Of a DNA stretch of 64,000 nucleotides, positions 51,896-63,145 are shown in pieces (within the stretch, counting starts at the first letter, position 1; each line of letters opens with the position of its first letter). Below the pieces are notes generated by a model. It had not been told where the DNA came from, ran no database searches, and saw nothing but the letters and a program-made list of their open reading frames with translations. Position numbers and translations under genes: made by a program. The stretch covers positions 4,154,001 through 4,218,000 of the forward strand of contig NZ_CP116256.1 of NCBI RefSeq assembly GCF_027947575.1. Direction: 5' to 3'. The DNA is from Streptomyces rubrogriseus. GTDB lineage: Bacteria > Actinomycetota > Actinomycetes > Streptomycetales > Streptomycetaceae.

Positions 51896-51915
51896 GTAAA
51901 CGGTTGTGTTTACTT
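51896..51915. promoter_or_regulatory. TetR operator candidate O2
   Basis: GTAAACGGTTGTGTTTACTT, with perfect GTAAAC/GTTTAC arms. Its centre is 52 bases from that of O1, close to five helical turns, so two repressors would sit on the same face of the DNA. It lies 22 bases before the nitroreductase start. Confidence 0.65.
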
Positions 51916-51937
51916 TGGCGACCCTGAGGAGAGTTCC

Positions 51938-52678
51938 ATGAGCGGACCGGTCTTCACCCGGACACGCACGGGCGAGGCACCCACCGGCGGGACACGGCCG
52001 GGCCGGACGCGAACGTCGGAGTACGCCGAGCAGCTGATCCGCGGGCGCCGCGCGACCCGCGCATTCCGTCCCCACCCGGTACCCGAGGACACTCTGCGCG
52101 AGGTCTTCTCCCTGGCCGGCACCGCGCCGTCCAATTCCAACGCGCAGCCGTGGCGGGTCGAGGTGGTCGGTGGCGCACGGCGAGACCGTCTGGCCGACGC
52201 CCTGCGAACGGCCCACGCCGAGCGACGCGTCACGGCCGACTACCCGTACTCCGAGGACATGTACGCCCCCGTCCACCAGGAACGGCGGGCCGCCTTCGGC
52301 GCCGGTCTGTACGGAGCGCTGGGCATCGGTCCCGGCGACCACGCGGCTCGCGCGGCCTACGACGCGGAAAGCCTGGGCTTCTACGGGGCGCCGCACGCCG
52401 CGTTCCTGTTCGTCACCGGTGACGGCGGGCCGCGCCTGGCCGCCGACGTCGGCGCCTACCTGCAGACGCTGCTGCTGGCCATGACCGGCTACGGCTTGGC
52501 CAGTTGCCCGCAGGGCCTGCTCAGCTTCTACGCCGACACCGTCCGCGATCAACTCGGAGTGGACGAGGGGAAGCTGCTTGTGGGTATCTCCTTCGGCTAC
52601 GCCGACGAGGATGCGCCGGTAAACCGGGTCGCGACGGGCCGGGCGGACCTGGAGGCAACCACCACGTTCCACGCCTAG
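51938..52678 (+). CDS. Nitroreductase-family FMN oxidoreductase
   Basis: 246 residues. RRATRAFRPHPVPEDTLREV (FMN-phosphate Arg cluster), APSNSNAQPWRVEVV and MTGYGLASCPQGLLSFYADT are the core nitroreductase motifs, ending LVGISFGYADEDAPVN. It reduces nitro groups, quinones or enones with NAD(P)H. The first 27 residues are Thr/Gly/Arg-rich and probably disordered. GAGGAG precedes the ATG. Control by the divergent TetR through O1/O2 is likely. Confidence 0.92.
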   Translation: MSGPVFTRTRTGEAPTGGTRPGRTRTSEYAEQLIRGRRATRAFRPHPVPEDTLREVFSLAGTAPSNSNAQPWRVEVVGGARRDRLADALRTAHAERRVTADYPYSEDMYAPVHQERRAAFGAGLYGALGIGPGDHAARAAYDAESLGFYGAPHAAFLFVTGDGGPRLAADVGAYLQTLLLAMTGYGLASCPQGLLSFYADTVRDQLGVDEGKLLVGISFGYADEDAPVNRVATGRADLEATTTFHA

Positions 52679-53115
52679 AGTCGGTCGGTCCCGAAAGCGC
52701 TGGTCACAGCCATTCGTTGAGGGCTGCGACCAGCACGGTCGACTCGTACGGGACGGCGAGGTTGTCGTACCTCGTGGCCACAGCGCGGTTCCGTTTCAGC
52801 CGATGGATCCCACACTCCACGGTGTGGCGTTCTTCGCAGTCGTCCTTGTAGCCGTCTTTGGCGAAGGCCGGCGGCTGGCGGCCGGCCGCCTCGGGAGCCG
52901 AGCTTTCTGTGGTTGCGTACATGGTCGGCCTTCTCCGGGATGGGTGCATCCGATCCTGCGTCTGCGCAGGTGGGAGCCGTTCGTGCGGGAGCCGTAGGCC
53001 TTGTCGGCACGGACCCTGTCCGGCGTGGTGCGCGGGCGTCCGGGGCCGGTGCGAGGCAGGCAGATATCTTCGAGGACGGGCTGGAACTGCGGCCAGAGCC
53101 AATTTCGGGGGCCCC
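52679..53115 (-). pseudogene. IS5-family transposase C-terminal remnant
   Basis: PAFAKDGYKDDCEERHTVEC, GIHRLKRNRAVATRYDNLAV and PYESTVLVAALNEWL form the C-terminal block of IS5 transposases (usually NxVERxxxxLKxxRxxATRYDK). Further up, in another frame, KAYGSRTNGSHLRRRRIGCT is the (D)RAY.SR..R.HLR.R segment. The N-terminal third is missing and frames are broken. Confidence 0.7.
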
Positions 53116-53160
53116 GTCAACGACAGCTACTTCGACTCCCTGGCCGCGCGCGGGGCATCC

Positions 53161-53688
53161 TCAGTGCCCGCAGGACTCCCGCGCCAACTGGCTTTCCAGC
53201 GGGGCGGGGCCGTCCAGTCGGCCCGCGACGCCCTCGGTGAAGTACTCGCGAACAGACGTGATGGTGGTGGGAAGGAGCTTGCGGCAGCACGCGGCACCGT
53301 CTCAGACCCAGATGCGACCGTCGGGCGTACGGAAATCGACAAGGGTCCACATCGTGCAACCCCGGTCCATGATCGGAACGATGCCTGGCGGGAGGACGGT
53401 CTCGTCGCCGGGGTCTCCGGCGGGAGTGGCGAAACTGCGGTAGAGCTCGAGGATGTCCTCGCCATCGCAGAAGTAGTGGTCAGGGAGCGGGCTCAGTGAG
53501 GCGCATTCCCGGCCGTCGATGCCGAAACCGCCATTGGAGACCTCGGTATAGAGCCTGCGCAGGAAACGGGGCATCGGATGACCGATCTCCGCTTCGACGG
53601 CGGCGATCAAAGCGGGTGTGGCGACCGGTGCCAGGTTGCCGGCAGACGTCTGCTTCCTGATCACCGCGATCAATTCGTCCTCGGTCAT
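53161..53688 (-). pseudogene. SMI1/KNR4-family protein stopped by an in-frame TGA
   Basis: GAGGGG five bases before ATG 53688 begins TEDELIAVIRKQTSAGNLAP, then IGHPMPRFLRRLYTEVSNGG and PPGIVPIMDRGCTMWTLVDF, a SUKH/SMI1-KNR4 domain typical of immunity proteins. After DGRIWV comes TGA (53302-53304). The same frame then continues DGAACCRKLLPTTITSVREY and FTEGVAGRLDGPAPLESQL to a second stop at 53161. Relatives have a Trp after such a WV, so TGG-to-TGA is the simplest explanation. The full gene would be 175 residues; only 128 are made unless the stop is read through. Confidence 0.75.
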
Positions 53689-53991
53689 GCTCGCCCCTCG
53701 GTTCATCGACTCACGGCTCAGCATGAGGCACGGGCACGCCGATAAGGAAGGAGAGTTCGATGTCCACCTGGCGCAGAGCGACGGCAAGGGGCGCTGGCCG
53801 GGCGATCATTCATCCCGCTAGCCGACCATTGTCAGTCTCAGCGCCAACGTCTGCACTGATGTTTCCCAAGGCCGTCCGTGCCGGGGGCTATGCGTCTAGA
53901 GTCTGTCTCTTGGAAGTGCGGTGCGCAGGGTGCTGCATGCCGGATCGATAACCTGTGTCGGCGTCGGCGGCATCGTGTGAAACTTCGGGCC
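53689..53991. other. Intergenic with one IS-end-like sequence
   Basis: No gene is seen. CTAGAGTCTGTCTCTTGG (53896-53913) resembles, in inverted orientation, the sequence at 55447-55464 just upstream of the IS5 transposase. It may be a transposon end. Confidence 0.4.
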
Positions 53992-54549
53992 ATGACCTCA
54001 CCTGAGCTCAGTGACCTGGACTATCTCCGGGAGATCGAGCGCCTCGCCAACCGTGTCAGTGTGGAGGCGTCCAACGAAGGATGGCTCTCGTTCCAGGCAG
54101 ACCCGGATGAGGCGACACCGCTCCGGCTCAGCGTGAACGTGCTTGCTCGGGCTCTCCGCCACTACCACTTCGAGGGTGACGGCTGTCTGGACGAGGACCG
54201 GCCTCTGGTCCGCCTCGTCGGAGCCTCGGTGTTGAAGCCCGGGGCCATGCCGGCCGGGGTGGAGGAAACGTACGAGGAGGTGTGTGCACGGATCGGCGTC
54301 GCCCCCAGGCCGGAGGGCTGGGCACTGTGGAACACCTGGAGCGACGGGGACCTGAAGGTGACCATGGTGGTGTCCGCCGTCGAGACGACCGAGGGGCTGT
54401 TCGAGAACTGGGTGCGCGGGAGGGCACTCGACCCGGTGTCACCGCTGCCCTCCCAGATCGCCCTCGTCCGCCAGGGGTGGATAGGACCGATGACGTTCTC
54501 ACCTCGTGGCGTCAGACGGACTGGCCTTGGCGGTCGGCCGCTGTCCTAG
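53992..54549 (+). CDS. Hypothetical protein, 185 aa
   Basis: I do not recognise the family. It is acidic and has no signal or membrane segments. Segments are LDYLREIERLANRVSVEASN, LRLSVNVLARALRHYHFEGD and PEGWALWNTWSDGDLKVTMV. The ribosome site is weak. It is next to a broken SMI1/KNR4 gene and an IS5 element, and may have been carried with them. Its composition fits an immunity-like or regulatory protein, but that is only a guess. Confidence 0.55.
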   Translation: MTSPELSDLDYLREIERLANRVSVEASNEGWLSFQADPDEATPLRLSVNVLARALRHYHFEGDGCLDEDRPLVRLVGASVLKPGAMPAGVEETYEEVCARIGVAPRPEGWALWNTWSDGDLKVTMVVSAVETTEGLFENWVRGRALDPVSPLPSQIALVRQGWIGPMTFSPRGVRRTGLGGRPLS

Positions 54550-54563
54550 GCTCTGGCCCTCGG

Positions 54564-55464
54564 TCAGGGCCGTGTCCACATGAGAATCGCAGCGAGGTGC
54601 AGTGCGGCCTGGTAGGCGATGGCGAGCTTGTCGGTTCGCATGGCCGGATCACGCCACTGCTTGAGGCGATTGATGCACCGTTCGACGGCATTGCGCTGCT
54701 TGTATGCCTCAGCGTCGAAGCCGGGCGGGCGACCACCGGCGCGACCTCGCCGCAGTCGGTGACCGACCTGGTCGGTGGGCTGCGGGATCACGGCACGGAT
54801 ACCTCGCCGCCTGAGATGCGCACGGATCGCGCGGGATGAATACGGGCGGTCCGCCAGGACGACGTCCGGCCGGGTCCGCGGTCTTCCCGGTCCACCTCGC
54901 GGAACACGGATGCCTGCCATGACAACCTCGAAGGCCGGCGCATCGCCCGCTTGGCCCGCGGAGACGCGGAGGGTCAAGGTCGTGCATGGCTGTCGCTGAC
55001 GAGGTGGACCTTCGTACTCGGGCCGCCGCGCGAACGCCCGAGCGCATGGTCATCGGGCTCGGCCCGAAATGGCGCCCCTTTTTCCTGGCTCCGGCGGCGT
55101 GCTGGTGAGCCCGGCAGACGGTGGAGTCCACCGACACGGTCCAGCCGACGTCCTCAGCACCGTCGGCCGCTGCCAGGAGCGCGGCGAGGATCCGTTCCCA
55201 GGTGCCGTCCACGGCCCACCTGAGCAACTGTTTGTGAGCGGTCTGGAATTGAGCCCAGCTCGTCCGGCAGGTCCCGCCAGGGCGAGCCGGTGCGGTACTT
55301 CCACGCGATGGCCTCCAGGGTTCGACGACGGTCGGCCCATCGCCGACCACGGACCGGATCGGCCGGCATCAACGGCTCAATCCGGTTCCACATCGCATCA
55401 GTGATCACCCACCGGACAGACACATCCGTTCAACCGACGAGCAGATCAAGGAGACACGCTCTAG
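54564..55464 (-). mobile_element. IS5-family insertion sequence, frameshifted transposase
   Basis: The minus strand encodes an IS5 transposase in three successive frames: WVITDAMWNRIEPLMPADPV and EAIAWKYRTGSPWRDLPDEL; then AQFQTAHKQLLRWAVDGTWE and WTVSVDSTVCRAHQHAAGAR; then VVLADRPYSSRAIRAHLRRR and NAVERCINRLKQWRDPAMRT. D..V and the final E...RCxxRLK of the DDE set are visible. One shift could be programmed, as in two-frame IS5 relatives; the other is probably damage. CTAGAG..TGTCTC at 55447-55464 is a likely right end; GGGCCGTGTCCAC at 54567 is a possible left end. Confidence 0.75.
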
Positions 55465-55519
55465 CGCTGCAACACCCGCGAGGGCGTCGCCCGTAGCCGA
55501 CGCCGGGTGCGTCGGGCGT

Positions 55520-56145
55520 GCCCGGGACAGTCTTCCCGTAGCGGGTGGCGATTCCTCGCCAATGCTTCAATCGGTTGATGCACCGCTTGAGGGTGTTGCG
55601 CTGCTTGTAGGTCTGGCGATCGAAGGCCGGCGGCCTGCCTCGACGTAGCCGGTGACTGCGCTGGTCTGCGGGGACGGGGATCACTGCCGGATTCCGCGCC
55701 CGCGCAGGTGCTGGCGGATCGCGCGGGAGGACTACGCCTTGTCGGTCAGGACCAGGTCCGGCCTGGTGCGAGGCCGTCCTCGCGGACGGGGAACGCGTAG
55801 GCGGGCCATGACCTCGGTGCAGGCGGTGCATCACTGGCTCGTCCGGCGGTGAGAACGAACGCGAGGGTCCGACAGTGGGCGTCGGCTGCGAGGTGGATCT
55901 TTTTCGGGCCCCGGCCGCGTGCTGATGGGCCCGCACGATCGCGGAGTCGACCGAGACGGCCCAGTTGAGGTCCTCGTCCGCGTCGGCCTGGGCCACCAGG
56001 GCGGTGAACACCCGCTCCCAGATGCCGTCGACGGCCCACATGCGCAGCCGGTTGTAGACACCTCGCCAGTTGCCGTACTTCTCCGGCAGGTGAACCCATT
56101 GCGTGCCGGTCTGGATGTAGGCGATCGCGTCGATCACCACACAAT
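55520..56145 (-). pseudogene. Second IS5-family transposase remnant
   Basis: VIDAIAYIQTGTQWVHLPEK, YGNWRGVYNRLRMWAVDGIW and NWAVSVDSAIVRAHQHAAGA (DxAxVRAHQHAAGA) are IS5 motifs. After a frameshift the C-terminal YKQRNTLKRCINRLKHWRGI follows. Both the extreme N-terminus and the last residues are missing. It lies head-to-tail with the IS5 element to its left. Confidence 0.75.
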
Positions 56146-56290
56146 GATCGCGCCAGCGGCCACCCCGCTTTGAAGGCTGTCCCGTAAATTGTCGTCGTTC
56201 GGGGGTCGGCGGTCAGTTGGAGGTGGGTCGCGCTCCGCTCCGCGTACCCGGAGGAGTACCAAGCGCCGCCGAACCGACCGAACGACAAGC

Positions 56291-57127
56291 TCATCCCTTG
56301 ATGAACTCGATGATCTGCGGAGCGATTTTCCTCGGGGCCATGACGACGGCGCCATGGTTCAGTCCGGGCAGGGTACGGTGGTCGGCCTGCGGCAGGATTT
56401 CGGTGACGGCGAGGGCGGCGCGCTGGAACGCGGCCGGGCTCTTGCCACCGGTCAACACGCGGGTGCGTACGGCCACCCCTTTCCACTCCTCGGCATCGAG
56501 CGGCTTGCCTTGCTGGGTATCGCCCATGACCGCGATGTCATAGGGCAGAGTGCTGGCCATCTTGGTGAGGTTTGCCCACATTTTCGGCATGAGCTTCATG
56601 AAGAACACAGCGATGCCGGGCATGCCCTGCACCCTGGTCATGAAGTACTTGACCGCGTCACTGTGCCGGCCTTCCGCAAGCAGCGCGGTGATCTGCTGCG
56701 CGAGATCCTTGGGCGGCCCGTCGTCGCCTTCGGCGACCACGAACGGCGGCTCATACAGAGCCAGGCGGTCGACGTTGACTCCGGCCGCTGCCGCACGCAG
56801 GGCGAGGACCGCTCCAGAGGACGAGCCAAACAGCGACGCCGAACCGCCGACGTGTTCGACCAACGCGGCGATGTCTTCAATCTCACGGTCGACGGCGTAA
56901 GCATTGGCGTCACCGCTGGCACCCCGCCCGCGCCGGTCGTAGTTGATCACAGTGAAGTGGTGGGCGAGGAGAGCCGCGAGTTTGGTCGTGTCCGAGCGGT
57001 CTGCCAGTGCCGAGGAAACCAGGACGACGGCCGGCCCGCGGCCCGACTGCTCGAACGCGATGTTGGTGCCGTCGGCGGAGGCGACACGGGCCTCGGCTCC
57101 GGCCGACTGCTCTCGCGCTGTTGCCAT
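56291..57127 (-). CDS. Alpha/beta hydrolase
   Basis: 278 residues. The oxyanion loop region (AVVLVSSALADRSDTTKLAA), INYDRRGRGASGDANAYAVD and the nucleophile elbow LFGSSSGAVLALRA (Ser about 100) are clear. The His is in LPGLNHGAVVMAPRK, near the C-terminus. This is a widespread Streptomyces family of unknown substrate. GGAGAG lies before the ATG. It is an intact gene between IS remnants, so it may have arrived with them or simply survived there. Confidence 0.9.
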   Translation of the reverse strand: MATAREQSAGAEARVASADGTNIAFEQSGRGPAVVLVSSALADRSDTTKLAALLAHHFTVINYDRRGRGASGDANAYAVDREIEDIAALVEHVGGSASLFGSSSGAVLALRAAAAGVNVDRLALYEPPFVVAEGDDGPPKDLAQQITALLAEGRHSDAVKYFMTRVQGMPGIAVFFMKLMPKMWANLTKMASTLPYDIAVMGDTQQGKPLDAEEWKGVAVRTRVLTGGKSPAAFQRAALAVTEILPQADHRTLPGLNHGAVVMAPRKIAPQIIEFIKG

Positions 57128-57319
57128 GTTTGTCTCTCCGGTTCACGTAGGGGCCGTACTGCTGTGGTGTGCGTTACTGCCAATAGGACCCCCGCAGCGC
57201 AGAAAACTCATCGGTGCGCCAGGCGCTCGACGCCGAAGCCCTCACATCCCGGAGAGGACCAACCCCCTCAATGAGAATCGAGGGCATGGGGTGGCAGCGG
57301 CAACTGGGATGGTCCAGTT

Positions 57320-57794
57320 GTGACTGGTGTGATTTCGGCGTCGCAGCCGTCCTGGATAGCCCCGTTCGCCGGACTGAGCCCGCGTTCCTTCGGGAAGCTG
57401 GTGACGACTCTGCGGCACGAGGGGGGGACGCCGTCGGTGAGGCGGGACGGTGGAGCCTGTCACTGGAGGGCCGGACGCTGCTGGTCGCGGCTTACTGGCA
57501 AACGAACTTGACGATGCGGCAGCTCGTCCTGCTCTTGGGTGTGTCGAAGTCAGCCGCAGTAGCCGACACGTGATCCCAGGGAAGCGGGACCAGATAGCTG
57601 GCCGTCTGTGCAGAGGATTCCGCGGCGGACGGCCTCCGGGCTCGACAAGGACCGCTACAAGAAGCGCAACACCGTCGAGTGCGATCAATGAACTGAGGCA
57701 GCTCCGAGCTGTTGCAACCCGCTACGACAAGCGCGGATACGTCTCCCTCGGGACCGTCACCGCCGCAGCACTCCTGATCTGGCTACGCTCGTGA
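57320..57794 (+). pseudogene. Chimera of two transposase remnants
   Basis: The left part encodes GLSPRSFGKLVTTLRHEGG and, one frame over, RWSLSLEGRTLLVAAYWQTN and LTMRQLVLLLGVSKSAA. This is the N-terminal HTH region of IS5/Tnp4-type transposases. At about 57565 it turns abruptly into a different C-terminal end, YKKRNTVECAINELRQLRAV then ATRYDKRGYVSLGTV. The whole catalytic core is missing, so two elements or an internal deletion are joined here. Confidence 0.65.
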
Positions 57795-57898
57795 CCGGAG
57801 GCATATCCGGCTGCCGCCCTCACCGTCCCATGTGGACCGAGAGTCGACGTAGTAGGGCCAAAACGGGTTGCGGTCGGGCATGTGATCGGTTTGGGTGC

Positions 57899-58669
57899 AT
57901 GCTCGTGACTGCATTGAACGATCTCGTACGTCCGGACCGCTATCCACGCTCCTCCCGGTATGAACCCGCCTGGTTGCTCGACCTCGACATGGGGCCCAAC
58001 CCGCTCTGGCTGTTGGAAGACCTCGCACACGATCTCGACCTGCGCCCGGGCATGCGGGTTCTCGACCTCGGCTCCGGCAAGGGCGCCACGTCGGTGTTCC
58101 TCGCCCGCGAGTACGGAGTCGAGGTCGTCGCGGCCGACCTGTGGATCGCCCCCGAACAGGCGGCAGCGGTCTTCGCCGAGGCGGGTGTCGGTGACCAGGT
58201 GGAGGCTGTGCGAGCGGAGGCGCACGCCCTGCCGTTCGAGGAGCAGAGCTTCGACGCGATCGTCAGCGTGGACGCCTTCGAGTACTTCGGTACGGCGGAC
58301 AACTTCCTGCCCTACCTGCTGCGCTTCCTCCGGCCCGGGGGACAACTGGGCATGGCCACCCCCGCCATGACACAGGAGATCCGTGAACTCGGGATGATCC
58401 CGCCCCACATCAAGGACGTGGTCGGCTGGGAAGCGATCGCCTGGCACACGGCGGAGTGGTGGCGCTTCCAGTGGGACATCACCGAGTTGGTGAAGGTCAC
58501 ATCCGCGCGACTGCAGCAGAACGCCTGGCAGCACTGGCTGCTGTGGGCCCGGGCCGGCGCTGAACACCATCCCGACGGCCAGAGCGCGAACCAGCCCGTT
58601 ATCGACATGCTCACCACAGACCGCGGAGAATTCCTCTCCTTCGCTCTGGTAACCGCACATAAGAACTGA
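57899..58669 (+). CDS. SAM-dependent methyltransferase (class I)
   Basis: 256 residues. MRVLDLGSGKGATSVFLARE near residue 52 is motif I; VVAADLWIAPEQAAAVFAEA, FDAIVSVDAFEYFGTADNFL and LRPGGQLGMATPAM follow in order. WHTAEWWRFQWDITELVKVT is characteristic of a small actinobacterial family of unknown substrate. The ribosome site is weak. It has no co-directional partner and lies between transposase remnants. Confidence 0.88.
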   Translation: MLVTALNDLVRPDRYPRSSRYEPAWLLDLDMGPNPLWLLEDLAHDLDLRPGMRVLDLGSGKGATSVFLAREYGVEVVAADLWIAPEQAAAVFAEAGVGDQVEAVRAEAHALPFEEQSFDAIVSVDAFEYFGTADNFLPYLLRFLRPGGQLGMATPAMTQEIRELGMIPPHIKDVVGWEAIAWHTAEWWRFQWDITELVKVTSARLQQNAWQHWLLWARAGAEHHPDGQSANQPVIDMLTTDRGEFLSFALVTAHKN

Positions 58670-58710
58670 GTAGACGTCACGTCGACGGTGTGTCTCTCTG
58701 GTCGTGACCG

Positions 58711-58920
58711 GGGAGACAGACCTAGTAGTAGGTTGCACTCTTCTGAGACAGGTCGTGCGGGAGGTAAGCCCACTGGTAGCCGGTCCGCGACTGCTGGAGG
58801 ATCGCGTTCACGATCTCCCGCACGTCGTAGGCAGCCTGGTGGCCGCTGACCGAGCGGTGCCGGTTCTTCCAAGCGGCGATCACTGGCTCGATCAACGACC
58901 ACTGCTCGCCCGATAAGTCA

Positions 58921-58924
<4 letters not shown>
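58711..58924 (-). pseudogene. IS5-family transposase N-terminal remnant with IS-end-like stop
   Basis: LSGEQWSLIEPVIAAWKNRH, GHQAAYDVREIVNAILQQSR and TGYQWAYLPHDLSQKSATYY then TAG. This is the first about 65 residues of a Streptomyces IS5 transposase. The stop lies in CTAGGTCTGTCTCCC (58711-58725, minus), which resembles the element ends at 53896 and 55447. A CTAG-targeting element may therefore have inserted here and been lost. Confidence 0.65.
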
Positions 58925-60547
<1,623 letters not shown>

Positions 60548-60577
60548 GGTGCTGCTCCTTCGGGGAGAGGGGTGTGG

Positions 60578-61967
60578 TCAGCGTCGGCGAGCCGACGGCT
60601 CAGGGGCTGGATCGACGCGGTGAACATCGGCCGGATGGCCGCCGGCGAGGTCCTGGCCTGCCTGTTCGCCCTGTTCGCCCTGTGCGCCCTGTGCGCTCGG
60701 TCCGCTCGGCCCGCCAGGTGCCGCCTTGCGGTGCGTGGCGGACAACAGGCCGAGCGGTACCAGGGCCAGCAGGGCGAGGGCCGTGCCGGCCAGCGGCGGA
60801 CCCTGCGTGTTCAGGGTGGAGGTGAGGGCGGCGCCGCCGGCCCAGGGGCCCAGCGCGATGCCGACCTGGAAGGCGGAAGTGGCCAGCGCCATGGGCAGGG
60901 CCCGGCCGGCTCCGGCGACGCGGACCACCTCACCGACCACGACCGGGTTGGTCGCGAAGCCCGCGGCGCCGAGAAGTACGACCAGGACCACGGCCACGAC
61001 GCTGCTGGTCGCCCACAGGGTGAGCGCGGCCAGGACCGCGGCGGTGACCGCGGTGGCGGGGACGAGGGTGCCGTAGGGCTTGCCGTCGCCGCGGCGTCCG
61101 CCGAGCGCGGTGCCGGCCAGTGCTCCGGCGCCGAAGCCGAGCATCGCCAGCGGTACCGCCGCCGCGGCGAGGCCCGCACGGTCGGTCAGCAGCGGGGCGA
61201 CGTAGCTGTAGAAGGCCATGATGCCGCTCTGGATGAGCGCGATGGCCAGATAGACCAGCCACAGGCGCGGGCGCCTGAGCGCGGACGTCTCGGCACGCAG
61301 GGTGCTGTCTGCCCCGCTGCGGTCGGCGGGCACCCGCCGGACGATCACAGCGGCGGCGGCCACCGCGAGAGCGGCGAGCGCCCAGAAGGGGGTCTGCCAG
61401 CCGGACAGCTGGCCGGCGGCCGTGCCCAGGGGCACGCCGACGACGTTGGCGAGGGTGGTGCCGCCGACCATGACGCCCATGGCACGGGTGCTGGCGGCCG
61501 GGCCGGCGGCGGTCGTCGCGATCACCGCGCCCACGGCCCAGAACGTGCCGTTGCCCAGCGCCGCGGCGAACCGGCCCGCCAGGGCGAGTCCCAGGCCGGA
61601 GCTGAGTGCGCCGACGACGTGGCCGGCGGCGAAGACGACCAGGGCTGCGATCAGGGCGGTGCGGCGCGGCAGGCGCAGGGTGGCAACGGACATCGCGGGC
61701 GCGCCGATCATCATGCCGACGGCGAAGACGGTGATCAGCGTGCCGGCGCTGGCCACGCTCACGCCAAGGGCCGCGGAGAGCTGCGGCAGCAGGCCGGTGA
61801 CGATCATCTCGCTGGTGCCCATGACGAAGGTGATGGCGCCCAGCAGCTACACCACCGGCGGCAGCTTGGCTCTCCCGGCACGGGCGGGCTTCTCGCCGTG
61901 CCGTTGCGGAGCGCCGGCTGGAGGGGCTTGCCGGGTGGTGGGGGACGGGGATGCGGTGGAAGCCACC
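60578..61967 (-). pseudogene. MFS efflux transporter (AraJ/Cmx-like) with in-frame TAG
   Basis: A twelve-helix major facilitator protein: LLGAITFVMGTSEMIVTGLL, GAPAMSVATLRLPRRTALIA, GNGTFWAVGAVIATTAAGPA and MVGGTTLANVVGVPLGTAAG are typical of sugar/drug efflux pumps. The natural start is probably GTG 61967, giving about 40 residues to KLPPVV, then TAG (61847-61849) inside helix 1, then LLGAITFV in the same frame. A Trp (TGG) at this place would restore the gene. Translation could restart at ATG 61822, losing part of helix 1. The C-terminal 35 residues are Gly/Gln/Glu-rich. Confidence 0.75.
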
Positions 61968-62278
61968 GGGGATCCTTTCGAGCAGGCGGCGCGTGCCGGG
62001 GCCGCCGGGAAGCGGCCGGGGAGGGCGGACGTGCCGTGGAGACGTACGGTCGGGGCGTTCACACCCCGCTGGCATCTACTGGATCTACGGAACCAGCTGC
62101 TGCCCACGGCAGACAGTCACGCTCGTGAGGAGTAGCGCCAGGGGCCCCCTCCGTCCCGACCCCGCCCGGGAGCGCACCGGGACACGCAGGACAGCAGGGT
62201 CCGGCCCCGGGCGGCGGCAGCGGTCACACGGCCGCCGGAGAGTGGGACCGGCCCGGACCGGCCCGGACCCGCCTGGGG
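61968..62278. other. Intergenic with GGACCGGCCC tandem repeats
   Basis: No gene is supported. Two and a half copies of GGACCGGCCC lie at 62245-62270, just beyond the stop of the XRE gene, and could help terminate its transcription. Confidence 0.4.
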
Positions 62279-63145
62279 TCAACGCTCGGGCCGGGGCTGC
62301 GGGTCGGCTGGGTCCTGCTGCCGGGTGGCGGCCCAGCTGGCCAGCAGCTTCAGAGCGTCGGCGGCCGGTGTCCCGGGGTCGGCGCTGTAGACCGTGAGGG
62401 CCAGGCCCTCGTCGCCGAGCAGGTTCAACGACTCGTGGACCAGCTCCATCTCGCCCACCGCCGGATGCAGGAACCGTTTCGTCCCCTCGGTGAAGACGTG
62501 CACGCCGTGGGCGCCCCACATGGTGCGGAAGGCGTCACTGCGGGTGGACAGCTCACCGATCAGGTTCGACAGCTCGCGGTCGTAGGGGTTCTTGGCGGCC
62601 TCGACCCGCAGGACCCCCACGCCTTCGCGGGCCACTCGTTCCCAATCGGGGTAGAGGCGGGTGGCCCGTGGGTCGAGGAAGACGAACCGGCAGGTGTTGA
62701 CCGGCTCGGCTCCGGTCTCGAAGAGCTTGCAGTGCAGGGCGCGGGCCAGTGGATTGGCGGCCAGGATGTCCATCCGGTTGTTGCGCACGTACGCGGGCTG
62801 GTCATGCAGACCCTCGACGATGCGCAGCACGCCGGGCCGCACGGTCGCCTTCTTCGGCCCCGCTGCTCCCGGGCCCGGCGCCGGCGCGTACAGGTGGTCC
62901 CGCTCGGTGTCGTTGAGGCGCAGGGCCTGAGCGAGAGCGTCCAGGACGCTGTCGGAGGCCCCGGCGAGGCTGCCGCGCTCCATGCGCGTGTAGTACTCGA
63001 CGCTCATCCCGGCGAGCACCGCGACCTCGCCCCGGCGCAGCCCCGGCACCCGCCGCTGCCCGTACACGGGCAGGCCTGCCTGCTCCGGGGTGATCCTCGC
63101 CCGGCGCGATTTCAGGAATGCACTGACTTCTTCCTGGTTGTCCAT
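62279..63145 (-). CDS. XRE-family regulator with MmyB-like ligand domain (third)
   Basis: 288 residues. HTH at 10-70 (SRRARITPEQAGLPVYGQRR, GLRRGEVAVLAGMSVEYYTR) and the PAS-like C-domain (PAYVRNNRMDILAANPLARA, HVFTEGTKRFLHPAVGEMEL). It is more diverged from the other two than they are from each other. It lies upstream of and co-directional with the MFS/reductase pair, and no divergent gene is seen in 63146-63457. A CCCTGC..TTAC element 40 bases upstream resembles the start of the control block of the other two genes. Confidence 0.92.
   Translation of the reverse strand: MDNQEEVSAFLKSRRARITPEQAGLPVYGQRRVPGLRRGEVAVLAGMSVEYYTRMERGSLAGASDSVLDALAQALRLNDTERDHLYAPAPGPGAAGPKKATVRPGVLRIVEGLHDQPAYVRNNRMDILAANPLARALHCKLFETGAEPVNTCRFVFLDPRATRLYPDWERVAREGVGVLRVEAAKNPYDRELSNLIGELSTRSDAFRTMWGAHGVHVFTEGTKRFLHPAVGEMELVHESLNLLGDEGLALTVYSADPGTPAADALKLLASWAATRQQDPADPQPRPER

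Noticed and set aside
53896..55464. A complete composite transposon
   Set aside because: Inverted ends match only partly, no target duplication could be confirmed, and another possible IS end lies at 54567. Kept as a finding rather than a feature.
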